DNA of 64,000 bases from Bombyx mori (GCF_030269925.1 NC_085132.1:4548501-4612500), one strand, 5' to 3'. Positions 1 to 12,108 are shown, counted from the first letter of the stretch. A program made the numbers and translations. Notes: generated by a model from the sequence alone, not told the origin.

Positions 1-131
1 GTTCTAAGGTCTCAAGTATAGTTACAACGGCTGCCCCGCCCTTCAAACCGAAACGCATTACTGCTTCACGGCAGAAATAGGCGGGTGGTGGTACCTACCC
101 GCGCGGACTCACGAGAGGTTCTACCACCAAT
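1..131 (-). mobile_element. Bm1 SINE, cut by window edge
   Basis: Middle of a reverse-strand Bm1: TTCTAAGGTCTCAAGTATAG, ACAACGGCTGCCCCGCCC, GCATTACTGCTTCACGGCAG. Confidence 0.85.
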
Positions 132-1214
132 AAAAGCTTTAAATGGCTCTCCTGTAAAGTTTCAATAATATAGCTAAAACTAAATTGCCTTTCACACCTG
201 GATAAGTATATTATGCTTAATGTGTTGCAGCAAAATTCGTAATTTTACCTTATTCTCAGTTTGTTTATCAGCAAAAGAGTAATTTTTTTTTAAGCTGATA
301 ACTAATAAAACTACTATCGTTACTGTGTAATCTCATCTCGCGTTTTCTTTTGTTTTTATTACTTACGACGTTTTGAATATAATAAAAAGAACTAGAAAAA
401 AACGTAAAAGTAGTTCTGGTTTTATGTACGAGTCGCATATTAGTTAAATAAGATTATCTGCAAAATCTTAATAATAATAAAACAATACAAATAGGTTATT
501 TGTTTTATTAAGATTCATTAATAATTCAAACAAAACTTTTAAAAAAAAGCGGCGTTTATGACGCCGGTCTGCGTCAACACCCACGCAGATAGCATGATTA
601 AGGAAGTCATTGGCTATTATTATTAAACAATGCTTGGAAATATGTACTTGTTAAGTTTATCGGAGATCAAAACAATTAGGTTATTATTGACTCACAGAAA
701 CATAAAGTGGTCATGAAAAATACTTAGAATACGTAAAAGCATTTTGGTAATCATCAATGATACTAAATTCAATGATACCAATGATATCAGAAGCCCAGAA
801 CAAAGACGCTGCCTACCGCTTAAGATTCTTCAAGAGTTGTTTGCAGAAAGGATAAAAATAGGAATCACAATAGATGAAAGACAATAATATGTGGGGATAA
901 TATAATATGTGGGGGATAAAGAATAATATGTAGGAAAAATTCTGAAACCACACTTTGGATGAGCGCAGTTGTTCCAGATGCGACTAGCATATTCTTATTC
1001 AACGTTTATTCATTCTTTCTAGTTCCTACCTTTTCCCTACTGCTTTTTTCAACACGAGAATTGGCTTCCAGCTTCATTGTGGCCAAGGTGGAATTTAAAA
1101 AAAATCGATCAATAATTTCATAAAGAATGTTACAGAAGTTGCCATATGAAAAATATAATAGAGCAAAATGAAATTAAGTTGATTTATCTGAAATTCTAAT
1201 CAGCATGGACGAAA

Positions 1215-1420
1215 TTCAATAAAATCGTTTAAAAGGAGAGGGAAATAAAATGAAATAATGTCTCATTAAAATGCTGGAAACCCACTAAGACTCCAGTGGA
1301 GTTTTTGGGAGGAAAAGCCACGTTTAATGACTTTGTTTCATATATCCACACTCGTCCACTTTCGTAAATGTCAAACGGTTAATAAGTCTCATTTTTACGT
1401 GTTTAATAAGCGTGAAAATA
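1215..1420 (-). repeat. Dispersed partial copy of the tandem-repeat family
   Basis: Reverse-strand match: CCAGTGGAGTTTTTGGGAGG, TGACTTTGTTTCATATATCC, CCACTTTCGTAAATGTCAAA. Diverged. Confidence 0.6.
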
Positions 1421-1432
1421 AAAAAAGTCCAG

Positions 1433-1679
1433 TTTTTATTTTTTAGTGCTTAGGTGGGCAGACGAGCTCACAGCCCACCTGATGTTAAGTGGTTACTGGA
1501 GCCCATAGACATCTACAATGTAAATGCGCCACCCACCTTGAGATATAAGTTCTAAGGTCTCAGTATAGCTACAACGGCTGCCCCGCCCTTCAAACCGAAA
1601 CGCATTACTGCTTCACGGTAGAAATAGGCAGGGCGCTGGTACCTACCCGTGCGGGCTCACACGCGGTCCTAACACCAGA
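1433..1679 (-). mobile_element. Bm1 SINE, 5' truncated
   Basis: Reverse-strand 3' half of Bm1 from poly(T) through GACGAGCTCACAGCCCACCT to AACACCAGAA. The tRNA-like head is absent. Confidence 0.88.
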
Positions 1680-2208
1680 AGTTCTCGCGTCCCCGCGAAA
1701 ATTTTCATTCTACTTAGCATTTATCTGAAAAGACGACTTGACCGGCTTAGTGGCTATTAAACCTTTTTCATACAAAAGGTGACAGATTACCCTCCTTTCA
1801 TACTTGAGGCCTGGCTAGTGTAACATTTTAATGTTAGTTCTGTTTATCTATTGTTCTTAATAACGTCTGTGTACCCTTTGGTCCTTAATAAAGCTATTTG
1901 CTTACGAACAATATTTGCAAATTATCGTGAAGGCTGGTGTATTATTTCGTTTGTTTTTGTAACAATTAGATTTCTGAAAAAAAATACCTTTAACTTAGAT
2001 TAGTATGTAAATATGTACATACTTCTACGACGCCACGTCACCCAGCGACGATATTAGGTCGAAATTGTATTGTATTGTGTTATTTTCGGAAATTCGTAAA
2101 CAGAAGTAATCAGTAGGTTGTAACCTCTGGAGAGGTTCGGACAAGCAGATTGTTATTTGTTTAGGTAGGTCTCGTATGTGTAATATGGCATCATACTACA
2201 CTGGTTTG

Positions 2209-2453
2209 GATTTTTTATTATTTTTTATTGCTTATATGGGTGGACAGCCCACCTGGTGTTAAGTGGTTACTGGTGCCCATAGACATCTACAACGTAAATG
2301 CGCCACCCAGCTTGAGATATAAGTTCTAAGGTCTCAGTATAGTTACAACGGCTGCCCCGCCCTTCAGACCGAAACGCATTACTGCTTCACGGCAGAAATA
2401 GGCAGGGCGGTGGTACCTACCCGCGCGGACTCACAAGAGGTCCTACCACCAGT
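2209..2453 (-). mobile_element. Bm1 SINE, 5' truncated
   Basis: Reverse-strand 3' half, poly(T)-rich start, ending CCTACCACCAGTA. Close to consensus. Confidence 0.9.
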
Positions 2454-2757
2454 AGTTATTCGTTCTTATCTCATATGTAATTCCGATACTGAAAAGATGT
2501 TGACTTCGAGCCTGTTGATTCATCATCAGAAGTTCACAATCGTCCACTGCTAGACATAGGCCTCTCCTATACGCTCCACTGGGCTCAGTCTTAACCTCTT
2601 CTTTGTTCTTGCTGGTCGTCATTCCTAAGTTGTCGCCCGATTTGGTCGGAGAACGTCCCACGTTTGCCGATTTGTGGTCTTCGACTAAGAAATCCTTGGC
2701 TCTAAGTAGTCGTTGTGAGTAGACGGTCTACAGCTGTACTATTTCTGTGAGAGTGCT

Positions 2758-3101
2758 CTGAGGAATTATTCGAGATGATATCATCATCTCGTTTTTACCA
2801 CCGCACCGCCTGCCACCGGAGTAGAATTCATACGTACTACCTGGAGCCACTGCGTTCATCCACAGTGCGTTTCCAGAGGTATTTTTTGCCACGCACCATC
2901 CGGCTATGGAATGAGCTCCCCTCCACGGTTTTTCCCGAGCGCTATGACATGTCCTTCTTCAAACGAGGCTAGTGGAGAATATTAAGCGATAGGCAGCGGC
3001 TTGGCTCTACCCCTGACATTGTTGAAGTTCATGGGCGTCCGTAACCAGTCACCATGGTGGGCCGTATGCTCGTCTGGCTATAAGAGCATTAAAAAAAACA
3101 G
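2758..3101 (+). mobile_element. LINE 3' end (RFYHRTA family)
   Basis: Encodes SSRFYHRTACHRSR and PRTIRLWNELPSTVFPERYD before a stop at 2970-2972, followed by a conserved 3' non-coding stretch ending in AAAAAAA. Related copies are at 23608-23961 and 53966-54167. End of a non-LTR retrotransposon protein. Confidence 0.75.
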
Positions 3102-3885
3102 TTATTTGGGTCTCTGCCGAATAACCTCGTTTCAGATTTCATCCTCCATTCCAAACACAGCTTATCCCATAAGTCTACTTGGGGACTGGTTGTAACGTGA
3201 GCATCCACGGTTCGGCTGGGCTACGAGAACACTCGACATCATTAGTCGAATACCGCTCAGCCTTGCTGGATTGACCTCATGAAACATTAGATCAACTCCA
3301 AAATTCAAACAATCATTCAGTATATTTTACTATTGTTGATAGGACGTCTTGTGAGCGCGAGTGGATAGGTATCAACACCAGTTTTGATGTAAACACGTCA
3401 CGACTGTTTGACTATACTATTGAGAGTTAGACCTCAATTCTCAAGGTTGTTATCGGTATTCATGTTGTCTTTTTCCCGGGCTTCATTATTCGCGTAATGA
3501 CGTCTTCTATACCATTGAACACCGGGTGGGTCGTTCACCTGTCTACGAATAAAAAAAAATAGCTTTTTTAATTAAAATTGTTATCTAACGACCGTTACAT
3601 CCGCAATGTTTAGTACTAAGTACTTATACTAAGCATTGAAAAGTCAGTTTCTTAAAGACTTTGATTTTTACAAAAAGCATTTTGTAGTACCGTTAGAAAG
3701 TGAATTCGATCACATTAAAATAAACTATTAATTTAAACTATTTTTTCCTAGAGATGTGGCGGTCACATTACAGTTGACAACATACTTGACAGTTGACAGC
3801 CTGAATCTCGCTAGCAACATTTTCAAGATAAGCTCACATATATACGAGTTCTCAATAACAACATCTAGACCGCTTTTCACATATC

Positions 3886-4245
3886 ATTGCGGATCCTTCC
3901 GATCCACTAACACTATTATTAGACGCTTTCACCTCTAGCGCTAGGAGCAGGCTTAGAGATCTTGATAACTGTACTCATCGAACTCTGACAAGAGTTCGAA
4001 GTGAAAACTAACCCATACATCACCTTGCTGAGTTTCTCGCCCGACCTTCTCAGAGGGTCGCGATTTCGATTCAGTAGTAGATGCATTCACGAAGCAGCTG
4101 CCCTTGTGCTAGATCTCCTTCGGAGGCGCTCAGGTAGCTGTTAGCAAATCCCACCCCTCCTAGCTAAGCCCGTGCTCTCGCCTACCTGTCCTGGTGAAAC
4201 TGGAAAGGCCTCCAGGCCACCACCAGTACTCCTTCTTTCCTAAAA
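3886..4245 (+). mobile_element. Family B short retroelement, diverged
   Basis: Aligns by eye with 14098-14445 over its full length: the GGATCC start, TAGGAGCAGGCTTAGAG, the GAGTTTCTCGCC core, and the TGGAAAGGCCTCCAGGCCAC end. It has many substitutions and so is probably old. Confidence 0.6.
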
Positions 4246-4389
4246 GCAACATCTAGGCCGTCGGTCTACCAGACAATATCACCCGCTCGGTGGAAGATCT
4301 TTCCGATATCGTTACGCCTAAAGATATTACTAAAATTAAAACTATAAAAATGTACAGCGAAATAAAAAAAACTATATCTACTAGTTAAC

Positions 4390-4650
4390 CCGGCAGGCTT
4401 CGTAGTGCTTAAACCTAAGCTTTTGTATAAAATAAACTTAAATCAAACAAAAGGAATCCGTTCGACGGGCACATCAAAGGAAAAAAAATGTTATTTTTAT
4501 TTAATTCCGAGTATTCTCATATTTATTTACCTTTTAATCCTTCTCTGGATTTTCACAAATAATTCAAGACCAAATTTGGCCAAATCGGTCCAGCCGTTCT
4601 TGAGTTTTAGCGAGACTAATGAACAGCAATTCATTTTTATATAGTTACAT
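4390..4650 (+). repeat. Degenerate lepidopteran repeat
   Basis: CCCGGCAGGCTTCGTAGTGC start and AATCGGTCCAGCCGTTCTTG, AGCGAGACTAATGAACAGCA near the end. The phrase ATCGGTCCAGCCGTT recurs at 21341-21602. The 79-codon frame here is not a gene. Confidence 0.5.
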
Positions 4651-5221
4651 GGATATAGAAGATAGAAGATTCACGAACCCATTACGTTAATTCGTTCGTT
4701 CAAGCTTAACGCAAAAATTAAATATAAAATTTTCATGATCTATTTAGATAAACATTTTATCTAAATACTTTATCAAAAATTTTCAGTTAAAAACTTAATT
4801 TTAGAATTTAAACTGGTTTTTATTTGCATAATTTATTATTCTACGATGACAGGAAAAGGGACTTGAACGTTAAAAGCCCGTATGAAATCGCTGACCAAAA
4901 AAAATTTTATTTAAAAAAAAACCTATAATTATGTCATTTCAATTCTCAAACATTTTAATCGAAATTAATGACCTATAATAATCATACAGTCCAGCCAACC
5001 AAGAAACGTAGTGAGTTTAGGAAAAAAACAAAAACAAAATAGATTTTTAATTTCACCTAAACATGTTTCGTGAGGTAGAAAGCACATTTCGTTTTAATAA
5101 AAATTCCGAGTTGTAGCAACACTGGCTCGAGTAACAGCAAAAACAGTTCCACAGCGAATACTTGATGCTTGACAAATAATTTTATTAATCTTGATACTTA
5201 AAGTAATGTACTGGCAAGCGC

Positions 5222-5375
5222 AGTGTGGGAGGGCCACCCACCAGATAGATCGATGACCTAGTGAAAATCGCTTGTTGAATACACGTGGCAACGGACCGGC
5301 CGCACTGGATATCGATTGGAGAGGCCTATCAGCAGTGGACAATGGACAGACTAAGACTATGATGATGAAGATGAA
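5222..5375 (+). mobile_element. LINE 3'-end fragment (GATGAT-tail type)
   Basis: Plus-strand translation resembles the end of a LINE protein (WISIGEAYQQWTMD) followed by a GATGATGAAG tail. Diverged and 5' truncated. The same tail type is seen at 9755-9815 and 35425-35490. Confidence 0.5.
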
Positions 5376-6017
5376 AGAAATGGAATTAGATGCTACTAGA
5401 TCCTTCGATATTCATTCGACTATTCGGCGATAGATGGCGTTACTCTTGACGGCGTAATAGTATGTATGAGATCCTACAAAGATAATATACATTTAATACA
5501 TCTTACCGTGTCAGTTTCTTGTTTGGTCTTTATAATGATTTTTTGATGTGAAACATCTATAGCCGCACGTAAAACCGATGTCTGGCGTGGCGACGCATGC
5601 CGTGGCGACGCGTCGCCACGCTATATGATGGTATATATATACTGTCTATATATTCTCTCCCACTCGATCCGGCGTTAAGCAATCTCTCTCGCTACACTGA
5701 GCTCGGATAACTATAGTGTATACTCCGTAGTGTATACAGTGTTGTTTACTACAGTATAACTTGTGTTTTACTTGAAAACAAATTATTTTTTCGTAATATT
5801 TTATTTTATCATTATGACATATTTAGTTCCTATCACAATCTGTTCTTTTCTGCATATTACTTTTACCAAATAATGTCGATATTTCACATCTGCCAGGCGT
5901 CCCGTGACGGCTCACTTTTTTTTGACACAAGCTTAAATCAGTAACCCACTTTGACTGTAAATGCGTTGATATACGGCAGAAATACTGAAGCCCCATTGCA
6001 TTATTGCTGATTTTGGT

Positions 6018-6166
6018 TTTTTTTCCTACCTATTCTAGTAACCTCTAGGGGTTATATTATATTCGCAGAACGAGTAGGTGAGCTCACGGGTCTCTAACCT
6101 GACGACGTTGCTAACATTAGCCCTAGCAAGAGCAATGCTTCGCAGAATCTACCACCGGAGATGATT
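6018..6166 (-). mobile_element. Family A element, 3' portion
   Basis: Reverse-strand copy: the poly(T) and CCTACCTATTC end, the GGTGAGCTCACGGG motif, then GCCCTAGCAAGAGCAATGCT. Truncated before the core. Confidence 0.6.
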
Positions 6167-6724
6167 TTGGTTTGAGGTGACTATTATAGGAAATTTCAAA
6201 CAATTTTATATCTCAAGTCCACACACTTCGTGGAATTTCACTTCAACAGAATGCAAAACGGTATTTGGTACAAGAAAACTCCATTTTGAGTTGAGTGATT
6301 CCCGACGTGACCACAATAGAGGGAAGCCTCTTTAACTTTAAATTTATTGATAACAAGTTATCGCAAATTGTTAATTCTGTTAAGATTCTTTCAAGTCAAG
6401 TCAAGTCAAGTCTTTTCAAGTTTAACAGGAATTATTTTAGAATTACTCTAGAGCAATTAACTGCACTTAATTTAAATTCATTATTTCGTCTTGTTTTTGA
6501 TTTCTCGTTTAAAAGGGGGAAATCAATACGCTTGTTTTGTTTTTTTTTAAATTATTTAAATTTTCAAATACCATTTCTGGATTCCACAGATGTTTTCTGT
6601 TAAATAAAGTATCGACATTGCGATATATCAGGTGATATGCATTCTTAAGCCAAGCAGGACTCAAGCTGCTAGAAAATAAAAAAATACGTAAATAGTTTAT
6701 TTTATAGACAACATTTTTTTTTTT

Positions 6725-7345
6725 CCACAGGAGAAATTCGCCGGATCCCCACCCGCGCGACAGGTGGGGTATGTGGGAGTTGAACCTCACTAAAAACTCC
6801 TGCCGCTCACAACCGGCGCCCTACCTCGGACCGGGCCGAAGCCCAGTCGGGGCTATTGAGACGGCGGGACAGGGTTGACGCAGAGCACATTACATCCATC
6901 CCGCCGTCCCACGGACGCCGGACCGGCGGCCGCCAGCGACACGACCACCGGTTCCCTCGTTCAGCGGGCCGAGAGCCCGCCTTGATGGCGCCGCGTTACA
7001 CCTTCCCCCAGAGCGGTCGGGGGAACGCGGTCTACCATCACCCGGCTTCCTACTGCGGGTGAGTGTTCTTGGCACGCCACCCCACGTCTGGGTCTCTCCC
7101 CGCACAAAACGGGTGGGACCCCTAGCTCTTAGGGGGCCAGGTCACGGATACGACCCCGGTCCCGACCCCCTGCTCGGCGGCGGCGGGTTTTTGCGTAGTG
7201 AGGAGAGCTTTGCCTCACTCGCCCCGCCGCCTCCTTCTGTGAGATGGTGCACTCGCAGAAGTCGAGCATAGCCTTCCAGGACTCATCACCGCCAAGCATC
7301 GATGCCACGGCGCCAGGCAGCGACAAAGCCAACAGTGCATAAATT
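6725..7345 (-). mobile_element. R1-clade-like LINE, C-terminus and 3' UTR
   Basis: Strikingly GC-rich. The minus-strand frame begins around 7332 with SMLGGDESWKAMLDFCECTI and SQKEAAGRVR, the alanine- and glutamate-rich end typical of R1-clade polyproteins, then an RRRRAGGR basic end. The rest (7100-6725) is a GC-rich 3' UTR. Family name not assigned. Confidence 0.55.
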
Positions 7346-7652
7346 TTATGTTAATATTTTTAAAAAGAAGACCTATAAAAGTTACCTTTGTAATAAAAAC
7401 TCCAAAGTGAAATAAAAACACGACAGCAAAATTATTTAATTTTCATTTCAAAAAAAAACACAACAGACAATGTTAAAGTTTAAAAACTTCCAAGTTTTAC
7501 AAACTAAAGAACATGTTTTCTTTTTTACATCAATTCCTAAGCAATGTCCTGAAAATTTTACGACATAGGAGTGTTACTTTTCACACGCATTTCGAATAAA
7601 AACTCCCCGACAATTCATAAGAACATTCATTTTCTTGACGAACACTAAAAAG

Positions 7653-7715
7653 ATGGCCAGTATCTGGAGGAAATGTTTTTCTAAAGAGAAAAATAAGGAA
7701 ACATCTGAACAGCAT
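7653..7715 (+). CDS. Candidate first coding exon (possibly of the odorant receptor)
   Basis: ATG in a fair context (aaaagATGG) opens 21 codons reading MASIWRKCFSKEKNKETSEQ plus H, ended by a strong donor (CAT|GTAAGT). A short basic N-terminal exon of this kind would suit a lepidopteran odorant receptor. However, the next receptor exon found needs an incoming phase of 1 and this one ends in phase 0, so at least one exon (3n+1 nt) would lie between 7716 and 15937. I could not find it. It could also be an unrelated chance reading frame. Confidence 0.3.
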
Positions 7716-7873
7716 GTAAGTTTTACATAAATACATATTTTTATATATTTATCTATTTATTTACTGTAAAATACTTCGAATGAACGTATACTTTTGAGCT
7801 GAGGGATTATAAATAATGCTATTACTTTGATACTGCACCGTTCAATCGATATGAGTTCGAATTCTGGAATTTC

Positions 7874-8311
7874 GAAGTCGTCGTGGCCTAAAGGATAAGA
7901 CGTCAGATGCGTTTGTGTTGAGAAAGGCACCGATGTTTGAATCCCAGGCGGAGACCAATTTTTCTAATGAAATACGTACTAACCAAATGTTCTCGATTCA
8001 CTTCCATGGTGAAAAATCAAACCCACAAATTTTAACTTGCGTAATTACTGGTGGCAGGACTTCTTGTGAGTCCGCGGGGGTAGGTACCATCACCCCGCCT
8101 CTTTCTGCCGTGAAGCAGTAATGCGTTTCGGTTTGAAGGGTGGGGTAGCCGTTTTAACTATATTTGAGACCTTAGAACTTATATCTCAAGGTGGGTGGCG
8201 CATTTACGTTGTAGATGTCTATAGGCTCGCGTAACCATTTAACACCAGAGGAACTGTGAGCTCATCCACCCAACTAAGCAATAAATACAAGGAAAATAAT
8301 AATAAAAAAAT
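7874..8311 (+). mobile_element. Bm1 SINE, near full length
   Basis: Full structure in plus orientation: head GAAGTCGTCGTGGCCTAAAG with the A box, a poorly preserved B box (GATGTTTGAATCCC), the body, and the AAGCAATAAATAC tail with A-rich end. The adenosine tail and tRNA-like head mark it as a Pol III-type SINE. Confidence 0.9.
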
Positions 8312-8639
8312 ATAGATAGGTATATTTTAAAAGATATTTGAGCAATATACATACTATATGAATAGCTATGCTTCATGCCATTATTCGATTATATGACGCG
8401 TTTCAGATTCAAAACCAGCGGGAGAATATGATTGTTTTTATTTTTTTCTGAAAGGAATACTTTCAGGACAGAATTTCATAATACAATCGATAAGTCGATT
8501 TCGTGTCCCAATGGTTCATAAATGTACTCATGATGAGTTCGCCTTCCAATTATCTATCTCATCTATTACTTTTATCGTTCTACGCGACAGACATTTCTTT
8601 TTATTACAACAAAACATATGTACATATTATATTAATGCG

Positions 8640-9075
8640 TGAAGCAGAAACTTTATACCCCTTTTTACGAAAATTGCGCGGACGGAGGAGAATGAAATTT
8701 CTCACACTTATAGAGAATATAGAGAAGGAGTGCAGAATGTTAATTTTTTTTTTTAATTATGCATAAAAATACATAAAATCAATAAAGAAAACATTACACA
8801 CACTACCATGTATTTGACACAACACATACACACACATATAATCTCTATTTATTGTCAAACTTTTGTTAATGTTGAAAGCATAGACCTATATAGTAACTTC
8901 AGTGGTTGAAAGTCTGTGACCAAATTGAGAATAGATTAATATTATTTGTCGGTAGTGTAGTCTTGGCGAAATCTGTGATTATAGAAGTACAATCGTATTT
9001 GCCAATAGCACCTTAACGATGACCAAACTTATAATTTCAATTAATTATAGTCGAATTTCGACTGCAGAGGGACCA
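8640..9075 (+). repeat. Dispersed repeat, unclassified (pair 1, copy a)
   Basis: Matches the reverse complement of about 33355-33775: AGCAGAAACTTTATACCCCT, GCGCGGACGGAGGAGAATGA, CAATAAAGAAAACATTACAC, and ATTATAGTCGAATTTCGACT. About 430 bp, no reading frame, class unknown. Confidence 0.7.
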
Positions 9076-9360
9076 CTAGTATATATAAATGTTTAAATGA
9101 ATTTATTGGGATCAGGTGTACAAAGTGGAAGATTACAATGCAACATTCACAATTCCGATGGCCGTGCTCAAATTGGTTGGACTGCGAGTTACGAAAAACG
9201 ACTCGAAGTACACGAGGTGCGTTCGCGGTCTTCAATAAAAAATTGCTCGCGTCTTTCTTGGTTTCATTTTTCACATACACATATCTAGAATATTAACTTC
9301 GTCTGAGGTACGTATCTTATACCTTTAAACGAGCAAATCTTGTATATTAATATATATTAT

Positions 9361-9610
9361 GTAGGTATATAATCTGAATCTCGAAAACGGCTCCAACGAT
9401 TTTCATAAAATTTAGTATACAGGGGACTTCGGGGGCGATAAATCGATCTAGCTACGATTTATTTTCAAAAAATGTTGTTTTATTTGAGTTTTCAATAATC
9501 AACTCTTCCCGGCATCTATTGGCGAATAATAATACTATTTTTCTTAATTGAAGGCAACTAACCGCTTTAAGGACACAACAAGATGGCGTTATAAAAAAAT
9601 CATCTAGTAT
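9361..9610 (-). repeat. Dispersed repeat, unclassified (pair 2, copy a)
   Basis: Contains CCAACGATTTTCATAAAATT and GGGGGCGATAAATCGATCTA, matching the reverse complement of 27960-28262. Ends near AACAAGATGGCGTTATAAAA and CATCTAGTAT. Confidence 0.7.
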
Positions 9611-9754
9611 TTATTATGACAGGTTTTTTGTTGCCTTCTTCACGGTAGAGCGTTATGTGCCAAAAACTCGAAGTAGCTGGGTTTCAGCTGGTTCGCGGTC
9701 TTCAACAAAAAAATCGCTCGCGTTTTTCTTATTTTCATTTTTCACATACACATA

Positions 9755-9815
9755 TCTATAGGCCTATGTCCAGCAGTGGGCAGATAAAGGCTGATGATGA
9801 TGATGATGATTATGA
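9755..9815 (+). mobile_element. LINE tail with GATGAT microsatellite
   Basis: GGCCTATGTCCAGCAGTGGG followed by AGGCTGATGATGATGATGAT, the usual 3' end of a lepidopteran GATGAT-tailed LINE family. Confidence 0.55.
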
Positions 9816-9969
9816 TATCTAGAATGTTAACTTCGTCTGAGGTACGTATATTTATTATGACAAGATTTTTTGTTGTCTACTTCACGGTAGAACGTTATGT
9901 GCCAAAAATTCGAAGTTGCTGGGTTTCTCGAACCTGCGCTCATAAGACTCACTTCAACATTCTATTCAT

Positions 9970-10535
9970 TAATATAGTTTTATCTGAGGCTATGAACTTA
10001 ATAATGAACACTGTATTTTTATTGTTTGCAACAATAAATTAACATCGGAACATTGTTTTTCACAACTGCAGATTTAGCTATTACGTATAAACGATAGTAT
10101 ACTAGTGGCTCTACTATACTATGCTATACTTCGTCTCTTAGAAGCAAAATACCTTTTTTTTTGTTGCTTAGATATGTGGACGAGCTCACAGCCCACCTGG
10201 TGTTAAGTGGTTACTAGAGCCCATAGACATCTACAACGTAAATGCGCCACCCACCTTAAGATATAAGTTCTAAGGTCTCAGTATAGTTACAACGGCTGCC
10301 CCACCCTTCAAACCGAAACGAATTACTGCTTCACGGCAGAACTAGGCAGGGTGGTGGTACCTACCCGCGCGGACTCACAAGAGGTCCTACCGCCAGTGTT
10401 ATCTGAGGCTATCAACTTATTAATGAGTGATGATATTGTATGTTATGTATTTTTTTATTGTTTGCAACAATAAATGAACATCGGAACATAGTTTTCATAA
10501 CTGCAGATTTATTTATTACGTATAAACTAATAAAT
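9970..10535 (+). repeat. Direct duplication flanking a Bm1 copy
   Basis: 9970-10095 and 10397-10535 share TTATCTGAGGCTAT, TTTTATTGTTTGCAACAATAAA, ACATCGGAACAT and AACTGCAGATTTA. The Bm1 at 10154-10397 sits between them, much longer than a normal target duplication, so a segmental duplication is likelier. Confidence 0.65.
10154..10397 (-). mobile_element. Bm1 SINE, 5' truncated
   Basis: Reverse-strand 3' half. It separates two diverged copies of a flanking sequence (9970-10095 and 10397-10535). Confidence 0.88.
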
Positions 10536-10818
10536 ATAAATAACTAATTAAATATCTCCTAAAACCGATACGATTTTCTTTTCGATATTCATTTCGCGTT
10601 TTCCGTATTGAAACAGATTGTTCTGGAACATATTCTATTGGTTCGAATTCGGAAATCTCTTTATTGTGACCTGGCTGGAGCTGATCAACATGGTACAAAC
10701 GGCTAGTGGGGGCTCCTTTCAGGACGCCGTCGAAATATTTAGGATGATGCCGTGCGTGGGATATCTGCTGCTCGGTAAGAACACATAGTTTGTAAAGAGA
10801 ATGAACCCAAAGCCGCAA
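10516..10818 (-). CDS. Unrecognised reading frame, possible exon or gene remnant
   Basis: An open frame of 100 codons on the minus strand in otherwise AT-rich, stop-rich DNA. Its middle has protein-like composition: HARHHPKYFDGVLKG, SRLYHVDQLQPGHN, EFEPIEYVPEQSV, RKTRNEYRKENRIGF. A possible acceptor (cgagcag|CAG) lies near its start, and the frame then runs into AT-rich codons before the stop. I do not recognise the family. It may be an exon of a gene extending upstream (higher coordinates), or a fragment of a mobile element. Confidence 0.3.
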   Translation of the reverse strand: MRLWVHSLYKLCVLTEQQISHARHHPKYFDGVLKGAPTSRLYHVDQLQPGHNKEISEFEPIEYVPEQSVSIRKTRNEYRKENRIGFRRYLISYLYLLVYT

Positions 10819-11189
10819 TGGAAATAAAACGTTAAAAGCATATGCTGATTTTTTTAATTACTAGTTTTATATTTTACTATTAAATATTTCGTGAACCTGA
10901 TGTCGTCGTGTCCTATTAGATATTGCTCGGCATACACCTAGCCGCGTTAAAAAGAGAGGTGTCTTATATAATTTTTCAATGTTACATTTTTTTCAGTCTA
11001 GCTTGAAACCGCCTTTCAAGAATCGTGTAACTAATTCAACCCCGCAAAATAATTTTCGCAATCACTGATGACAATGATTATTAAAATCCCGCATGGCTAG
11101 AGGTTACCATCCTGCCTATTTTTGTCACTAAGGAGAAATGCCTTCAAGTTAGAGGAGTAGGGCATTACACGAAATATCTAAAGATTTAG

Positions 11190-11300
11190 ATCCCATGGCT
11201 TACGGTGGGTAGCGACATTTACATTGTGATGCCCATAGGCTCCAATAGTCGTTTCCCATCAGGTGGGCGATGAGCTTGTCCATCTCTCTATTGCCATGAA
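11190..11300 (+). mobile_element. Bm1-related fragment, degenerate
   Basis: GGTGGGTAGCGACATTTACA, GATGCCCATAGGCTCC and GGTGGGCGATGAGCTTGTCC follow the Bm1 3' half with many changes. Confidence 0.55.
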
Positions 11301-11705
11301 AAAAAATCATACTGTGCAAGACTTCGCGGATACATAAGACAAATAACCACAAAATCGATCTAGCGCCATCATAATTCAAAGTTTTATTTGACACAACTTA
11401 ATCACGAACGCATACAGTGCGCACACATACATAGTAAAACGACACACAGCTTCAAGTATCCAAATCGTAATCCCTTCGCAAAAGCGCTGCACTACGACGA
11501 TAGGAGGAAACATTAGAGGTGACCCGAATTCCGCATTATTATGTATAATGTGGCACTCTGTGACCTGTTGTGACCTCATACGATTTCATTTTTATGCACG
11601 TGCTCTCGATTTTGTAACATTTAAAAAGTTATCTAAAAATACACTGCAAAAATAATAATAAATAAATAAAAAGCCCTTTATTCCATGCAATTACATTTTT
11701 TTTTT

Positions 11706-11978
11706 TTAGGATAATTATTTTATATGCGTGCACACTTCTCAGCTAAAGGCCTCCTCCAAAGATTTTCATTTTGTTTTGTCTCTGGCGACATAAATCCAGT
11801 GTGGTCCAGCAACTTTTCTAATGTCGTCCTCCCAACGCATGTACGGTCTGCCGACGCGCCGCTTGCCCCGTGGACCGTCCCATGCAGTTACATTAGATGT
11901 CCATCTCCCAGCCCCGAGTCGTGCTACGTGGCCAGCCCACTTAAACTTCAATCTTCGAGGATATTTGAGAGCGTCCAC
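11706..11978 (-). mobile_element. LINE reverse transcriptase C-terminal fragment
   Basis: Minus-strand frame contains LKFKWAGHVARLGAGRWTSN and RVGRPYMRWEDDIRKVAGPH, the well-known C-terminal motif of LINE polyproteins. A frameshifted end continues to a poly(T) at 11698-11706 on the plus strand. Old and truncated. Confidence 0.75.
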
Positions 11979-12108
11979 TGTTTTGGTTATGCTTCATATC
12001 TTTGTATGACGGACGGAAAAATAATAATGAAACTGTAAATAGATCTTAATTTTGACACGATAACCCAAATAAAGAGTGTACCTAATATTTGAGTTAACAA
12101 AATATGTA

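Larger units (their letters stand above)
1..7652. other. Gene-poor, repeat-rich flank
   Basis: Apart from the listed Bm1, LINE, family B and tandem-family fragments, I see only AT-rich unique sequence with frequent stops on both strands. 5600-5660 holds a short GC-rich duplicated phrase (GTGGCGACGC repeated). No exon could be supported. Confidence 0.6.

Noticed and set aside
4405..4644. 79-codon frame with a hydrophobic stretch resembling a small membrane protein.
   Set aside because: It lies wholly within a degenerate dispersed repeat (the ATCGGTCCAGCCGTT family) also present at 21341-21602.
6856..7271. Several short plus-strand frames in the GC-rich island at 6.8-7.3 kb, which looked like a possible CpG-island promoter or gene.
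   Set aside because: The minus strand reads as the end of a LINE protein followed by a GC-rich 3' UTR, which explains the composition better.
7874..7960. tRNA gene, suggested by A- and B-box-like motifs here and in other Bm1 copies.
   Set aside because: These are the tRNA-derived heads of Bm1 SINEs. They do not fold into a full cloverleaf and are followed by the SINE body and A-rich tail.
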